Assembly: GCA_014825775.1 (NCBI GenBank)
Contig: MVAQ01000028.1
Location: forward strand, 1 to 64,000
Length of the DNA: 64,000 nucleotides
Source of the DNA: Krasilnikovozyma curviuscula
Lineage: Eukaryota; Basidiomycota; Tremellomycetes; Cystofilobasidiales; Mrakiaceae
Direction: 5' to 3'
Made by a program: the position numbers and the translations under genes. The first letter of the stretch is position 1. Each line of letters begins with the position of its first letter. The notes beneath the pieces are model-generated. The model was given only the letters and a program-made list of their open reading frames with translations. It was not told the DNA's origin and searched no databases. This document shows, piece after piece, positions 53,702 to 64,000 of the stretch.

Positions 53702-55413
53702 ATGCTTGGTCTCTCGTCAAAGATTCACTGGAGGGGCAATCAGACTTCCTCCAAAGTTAGTTCAAGTATTGGAAAGCATCATTGGACGAAGCTGACTGAC
53801 GATTCGAATTGCAGCCTGAGACGTCTATTGTAACGTTACCGCCAGAACTTCTGCTGCACATCGTCAGCTACATTCACTCTCCTCGAGATTTGGCGACATG
53901 CTCGCTAGTATCAAAGCAGCTCAATTTCATCTCTATCCCACTGCTGTACCAAGAAATCAGGATTGAATATCAGGAAGATTACTCTTTCTTAGGCGGGATC
54001 TTGCTCAAAATCCTGGCGAGGTCAGGCATAAGGAAGGGGTTCGACTTTGATTCAGAGAGATCAGGTCAGGTGAAAGAAGACGAGGATGATGAAGAGTACG
54101 AAAGGAAGCTCGGGTTCCTGAAGTTCACCAAAAAACTGGTGCTTTGGGCAGGACTTCCGGAACAACTTCAGTCTGGAGTTCCAACACCTTACAACCTTTC
54201 TCAATCTGACCTGATTGATGGAGTTTGGCCCTGGTCGTTGGTTCCTACCGACTCATCATCATCCATCGCATCCGATCAACCGGCCGCAGCTTCAATCTTT
54301 CCAACGCTCGAAATCTTGGATCTCAGCAACATCTCACCGTCCCGAGCTTTCGCCATCACAGATCGATCATCCATCATTCCTTTTGTTCCATTACTATCAG
54401 CCTCGCCCATCAAGCACATCGTGGTACGCGAAGAAGACGGTCAGCTAGCGACAGCTGTTTTCGATGAAGCGATGGTAGAGTGTCTCTCTAACTGGAAGAT
54501 TGAAACGCTACTCTTGGAAGGGTATGGACCTTGGAAGGCCCTCGAAGAACCTCTTCCTCTCGACTTACCACCCTCGTGGCACCAAACCTTGAGGAGCGTC
54601 ACCATCCAACCTATCAACCCACCTTACAACAGCTCAGCAACGAGACCAACAGCTCTTCCAAAAGGAAAGCTGCTGTGGCATCGGGCTGACAACATCCTCA
54701 ACCAACAAATGTTCAACCCGACTTCAGCACCGCTTTCCGCATTTCAGTATATTCCTTCCATCTTTGGCGGTGAGAGTCATCACAGCGGTTTTGAGCTCGA
54801 TCACAAGCAAAGAGTTCCATTTCCTAACCTCGATAGAATTGAAATCATCGTCTCAACATCAACAGATGCAATATTGATGGAAGCTCAAGTCGCCTCTCTT
54901 CCCTCTCAGCACCAACGTGATATAACCCACATTATTTTACACGGCCAACAACCTCAGCGCCAGCGACAACCGTCAATATATATTCAAGATTCGTTCAGCT
55001 CAAGGAGCGAAATACTCGCTATTTCGGACTCTGTCCCCCAAACGGAAATCTGTCCTCGTAGGGGAATAGTCTCCCTTATGCGAGGCTCAAAGCACCTTCC
55101 GCTGGCGAAACGAGCCTCTATCCTCTTAGTCAATAGCCCCATCATCGAAAGCGACGCTATCTTCATCTTCGCCGTCTTTGCCCAAGTGATGGGCGTCTGT
55201 ATGTTTATAAATTCTATTTACGCCTCACCCATGCCGCCCCCTTTTCTTTGGACGGCGGTCATCTCAGCCGTAGATGCTTCCTTGTGGGTTGTTTGGTACA
55301 GCAACAAGTTGGGATACTTCCACGACGAGGATGGTGCCCCTGATTGGACATTCTCCGCTGCCAGTAGTTTAGCTGTCGTTTTGGCGTGCTGTCTTCACCG
55401 CACGTACTCTTAG
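53702..55413 (+). CDS. F-box protein with C-terminal hydrophobic segments
   Basis: Substrate-receptor type subunit of an SCF ubiquitin ligase, judged by an N-terminal F-box: TLPPELLLHIVSYIHSPRDL, then SLVSKQLNFISIPLLYQEI. The model 53702-53755 plus 53815-55413 gives 550 residues. Exon 1 (MLGLSSKIHWRGNQ) is inferred from a GTTAGT donor and a CTGAC branch with GCAG acceptor, because the large exon has no ATG before the F-box. The middle has leucine-rich stretches (LEILDLSNISPS, KIETLLLEGYGPW), as in many fungal F-box proteins. The last 110 residues contain two or three hydrophobic stretches (AIFIFAVFAQVMGVCMFI, FLWTAVISAVDASLWVVW, SLAVVLACCL), which is unusual. The substrate is unknown. The stop lies 58 bases from the PRP16 stop. 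Confidence 0.8.
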
Positions 55414-55471
55414 TATATCTAGATGTCTTGTTACATTCATTTTACATGCTGAATCCACAACCTGAAAGAGA

Positions 55472-60598
<5,127 letters not shown>

Positions 60599-60933
60599 CC
60601 TGACCCTGAATATGAGCTCTATTTACAATAGAATTTCTCTCAATGGTATTTGAGACCAGTACGAGAAAAAGCCCAAAATCAAGAATGCAGGTTGAAGGGC
60701 AGTCGAATTCGCTGCACAAAGTCTCGTAACCATCAAAATCTCAAATCCTCAATATCAAACATTTCAAAATAACCGACAGAATCTCTAACTCATCAGAATA
60801 GAACTGGTCTACTTTTATTCAGGTGAGTGTAGCAATCCCTACGTGGTTACGTTTTCGCTCGTGCTGGAACCACTTCAGTTTCTTAACACCGTTCACTGTT
60901 CAATTTAGCACCGTTCACTTCTGTTCAGCGGGA
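60599..60933. other. Divergent promoter of PRP16 and signal peptide peptidase
   Basis: 335 bases between the two starts. A non-ATG frame continues upstream of the peptidase Met to 60823. Nothing else is visible. Confidence 0.5.
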
Positions 60934-62629
60934 ATGTCTACTCAAGTAACTATCCTGAACCATGAGATAGAGCTTGGGCTGTTGCAGGCCTATGTCTCGA
61001 CAGTATTAGTCGCGGTGGCTCCAATCCTGCTAGGATCGTTCGACTCGCTCTCAGTACCCAAATCCCACAAACTTAAGTCGAAGAAGGAAAAGTCAGAAAA
61101 AGAGGAAGAAGAAGATGATGAAGACGACGACGATGAAGAGCTAAGTGAAAGAATTACCTGGGGAGACGCAGCAGTGTTCCCAATTCTTGGTTCAGCAACT
61201 CTTGGAGGCTTGTTCCTTGTCTTCAAGTATTTGGACAAGGAATGGATCAACTGGCTTCTTTCTTGGTACTTCTCAATGGCAGGCTGTTTAGCTCTCTGGA
61301 AGACTAGCACTATCATCATTTCAGGGGTGATACCAGGTTTCTTGCAGAAGCGCTTCCCCAGCTACCATGTCCTGATTCATAAGAACAAGACAGAAAGTTA
61401 GTAAAATGATTTCCTATGCACTGCCTGTTCTTTTCTGAGCTCTTGCCTTGACTCTTTGGCTCCGTCTTTCTTTTCGTTCCCGACAGAACTCCTCTCAACA
61501 ACGATCTCTTGCATTTCCCTGGCCGTCATTCCCTCAAGTGTTTACCTCCCATATCTCTACATATCAGCTGTGGATAAGAAGCCGTGGTGGCTGAACAACG
61601 TGATAGCGCTGTCGTTGGTTAGACCAGGTTTCGCTTATGTTCCTTTTATTGCATTCTTGTACTGACAGTTATTATTATTGCACGCCCTGTCCAGGCTCAC
61701 AACTCTATTTCGCTCATGAAACTCGACTCTTTCTTGACTGGTGTGATTCTTCTTAGTGGTCTCTTTTTCTATGACAGTCAGTTGATCGATTGTGCCCATA
61801 TGTCTTGCTTAAAAGAAGATATTGACAATTCAACCCTTTTTCAATTTAGTCTACTGGGTTTTCTATAGTGAGAAAGTTTTTGGCACAAGCGTAATGGTCA
61901 GTGTTGCCAAATCATTAGAAGTTCCAGTCAAGGTGAGAAGCATGAGCTTGGTTTTGTTCAGGGTGGACAATGAATTGACAAACGTCCCCCGCTCTTGTGA
62001 CAAACACAGCTCCTATTCCCCAAATCAGGAACTTTCTCTGAAGCGAAGGGGTTCACTATGCTGGGCTTGTGAGTTTGAATCACCGACCGTTCTAGCCCTT
62101 CATCCATTAGTCTAAACTGATGAATCATTTGTCTCCAGAGGCGACATTGTCATTCCAGGAATCTTCATCTCTCTCGCCCTCCGCTACGACTTCCACCGCT
62201 ACCTTCTCTCTCAACCATCGACTCTTAAGCTAGCATCCATCCCGAAGCACTTCCCCAAGCCATACTTCATTACGACGGTGATTGCGTACGCAATGGGAAT
62301 GGTGACGACGATCGTGGTGATGCATGTCTTCCACGCCGCTCAGCCTGCGCTATTGTATCTTTCTCCTGCCTGTGGTGAGTACCTTGTCATTGCGTCGCTG
62401 TATTCAGATTCTGATCTTGCGTTGGCATGGATCGCGGATAGTCGGAGCTGTCCTTCTCGTTGCAATGGTGAAAGGAGATGCCACCTTAGCTTGGGGCTGG
62501 GAAGATGGTGAGCCCGTTGAGAAGGAAAAGAATGAGAATGAGGTTAAGCAGGTGATAGACCAGTCGGCGGAGAAAGCAAAGGCGGATTCGCAGGATCATC
62601 AAGAGAAGTTGCTGTCATCGGAAACATAA
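60934..62629 (+). CDS. Signal peptide peptidase (intramembrane aspartyl protease)
   Basis: ER-membrane GxGD protease of the presenilin/SPP family that cleaves leftover signal peptides and type II membrane segments. Seven exons (60934-61396, 61487-61617, 61695-61776, 61850-61932, 62010-62068, 62139-62374, 62442-62629) join to 413 residues. The catalytic Asp residues are in GLFFYDIYWVF (YD motif) and in MLGLGDIVIPGIF (GLGD motif), and the third motif is QPALLYLSPAC. An acidic loop (EKEEEEDDEDDDDEE) lies between helices 1 and 2, which is longer than in animal SPP. Nine membrane segments are expected. The C-terminus is Lys/Glu-rich without a KKxx signal. Met at 60934 is chosen because upstream codons have no ATG. 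Confidence 0.95.
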
Positions 62630-63030
62630 AGGCGTTGCTCTTTCCATATCAATTGAAGCAGTCAAGAACCAAAGTACATCAACATCGTTGCCAGATTTAA
62701 AATGGCTTGTGTGACATTGGTTGTGGATGCCCAAGTCGGCAAGTGAGAGCATTTAACAACTCATTCACTGCACAGTGCATGAGCCAAAGAGGTCAGCAAC
62801 AATCAACACGAAAATACAAGTGTGGGATGTCAGCGTACCTGCTTTGAGACGTAAGCTGGACCGCAAAGGTGTGAGCTTATTAGACGCCGCTACTCGGTAT
62901 CTAGCTGCCGAGTCGAGTGAAGAGAGATGAGTTCTACTTCAACTTCTACTTCATGTGTCTGATCTGAGAAAAGACCTTGAACAGCGGAGAACGTCCGTCC
63001 ACACGTTCTGTTTGTTTTCACCACCTTCTC
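62630..63030. other. Convergent 3' gap
   Basis: About 400 bases between the stops of the signal peptide peptidase and the small basic gene. It should hold both 3' UTRs; nothing else is seen. Confidence 0.5.
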
Positions 63031-63432
63031 CTACGCGGATTCCAGACGACCCAGCAAGTCCGTTATTTCACTCGAGTCCACGGGAATGACTGGCGGTGGA
63101 GTTACCGTGACTGTGATGTTTGATGAACGGGACTGTCGCAAGATAAACAGAAATCAGTCAGTCACAAACGGTCCCAGGAGTTCAAATTTTGAATCGAGTT
63201 GGGCGAAGGAAGTTACAGGTTCTGGTACTGCCAACAGATTCTCTACTTCGTTCCTAAGCTCCCTCTCGATGTCCTTCTGCCCTTCATGCTTCTTCCTAAC
63301 GACATCCCTCTTCTTCGCATTCCCTCCCATATCCTTCGCCCCTTTCCCTTTGCCGTTGACCTTTCCAACAGGTTTTGAGTACGGCTTGTTGTCCTTGGAC
63401 GATTTTTTGGATTGATTCGTAGGTCTGGCCAT
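63031..63432 (-). CDS. Small basic protein, unassigned
   Basis: Exons 63432-63166 and 63132-63031 join in phase to 122 residues. The intron is short (33 nt) with GTGACT and GACAG signals; without it the frame stops right after the donor. The N-terminus is very Lys-rich (RPTNQSKKSSKDNKPYSK, then GKGKGAKDMGGNAKKR), like nuclear or nucleolar proteins. The second half (IERELRNEVENLLAVPEPV, SFAQLDSKFELLGPF) could be a helix and loop, and the end is ITDLLGRLESA. I cannot assign a family. Nucleolar function is inferred from composition only. Confidence 0.5.
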
Positions 63433-64000
63433 GTCGAGCTTGGTGTCAATTGCTGACGATAGGGAACTGCTGTGTTGAACGGACAAGTTTTTGTAAGAGG
63501 GAACCGCCACCTCGACATCAAAGAATGCTTAGGTTTGGACACATGCTGTGTGATAAAATAGTTGAATGTACACTTGCTTATACACCGACGTTTAAGGACG
63601 AATAGAACAGTTGCTCAATTTTTTAATTTTATCGCTGCAACATCAAAACAATCTGTTTTGGCGCATCTGAGAGTCTTTTCTCTTTTCTTGTCAGATACCA
63701 TTCCATATCCTCGCATAGTCCAGAAAAAGACCTAAGAATTGGTGTGTCTCGTGCTCCAAGGCCATGCGTGGAAGAGCTAACTCCAGCCCTTGGCGCAAAG
63801 TAGCAAGTTGCAACTCTTGAATCTGTCTGATTAAGCGTCTAGATGTGAAGGCGAGAAGTCTCAGAATAAAAAGAGAAACTGAAGGAGAGATGTCAGAAGA
63901 AAGTAGGCTTCTGGCATAAGCGATCTGGGATCATGTCAAGCTGCGCATCCGGCCAAAAGAAATGAACGTCACGCAACGTTGCGAACGCCTACTCCACCCC
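63433..64000. other. Right-hand end without a supported gene
   Basis: About 570 bases to the window edge. No frame on either strand has recognisable content. The stretch 63570-63670 is AT-rich. A gene may begin just outside the window. Confidence 0.5.

Overview
This window is nuclear DNA of an intron-rich basidiomycete, most likely a tremellomycete yeast related to Cryptococcus, Kwoniella or Tremella. The evidence is: about thirty genes packed on both strands; many short introns (mostly 50-90 nt) with GT(A/G)NGT donors and CTRAC/CTGAC branch sites; repeated micro-exons; and a content that fits this group (a CAP10-type GT90 glycosyltransferase, a GPI-type chitin deacetylase, a long RNase H2 subunit C). 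I see no rRNA, tRNA, CRISPR array or transposon. Exon boundaries were assigned by hand from splice signals and reading-frame continuity. Where I quote a protein length, the exon phases add up exactly.

Layout. 1-8.7 kb: 3' part of DCP1 (mRNA decapping), a SWIM/RING ubiquitin-ligase-like gene, a tiny membrane-protein gene (minus), a mitochondrial-type aldehyde dehydrogenase with 16 exons, and two small unassigned genes. 9-16 kb: an NDUFA4/MLRQ-like respiratory subunit, the RNA polymerase II CTD phosphatase FCP1, and a PNPOx-like flavin-fold protein (minus). 17-27.5 kb: an acetate/ammonium (GPR1/FUN34/SatP) transporter converging on a TauD-type sulfonate dioxygenase, an unassigned membrane protein, RNase H2 subunit C, a secreted type-B carboxylesterase and a GRF zinc-finger protein. 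28.8-40 kb: chitin deacetylase, long-chain acyl-CoA synthetase, a duplicated-domain 3-hydroxyisobutyrate-dehydrogenase-like enzyme and a DAL5/ACS-family transporter. 40.6-49.2 kb: PEX16, an unassigned four-span membrane protein, a coiled-coil protein, a disordered Ser-rich protein and a prolidase-like metallopeptidase. 50-63.4 kb: GT90 glycosyltransferase, an F-box protein with a hydrophobic tail, the spliceosomal helicase PRP16, signal peptide peptidase and a small basic protein.

Most genes are unrelated housekeeping functions (mRNA decay, transcription, splicing, peroxisome biogenesis, ER proteolysis). Two stretches look nutritional: the acetate transporter with the sulfonate dioxygenase, and the acyl-CoA synthetase, dehydrogenase and anion symporter at 31-40 kb. 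Whether either is a functional cluster is inference. I did not find a convincing new molecular system. The best leads are four GC-AG introns, 9-nt exons, Leu-rich motif repeats in DCP1, domain duplication in the dehydrogenase, membrane tails on the F-box and PNPOx-like proteins, and several short conserved-looking genes without an assignable family.
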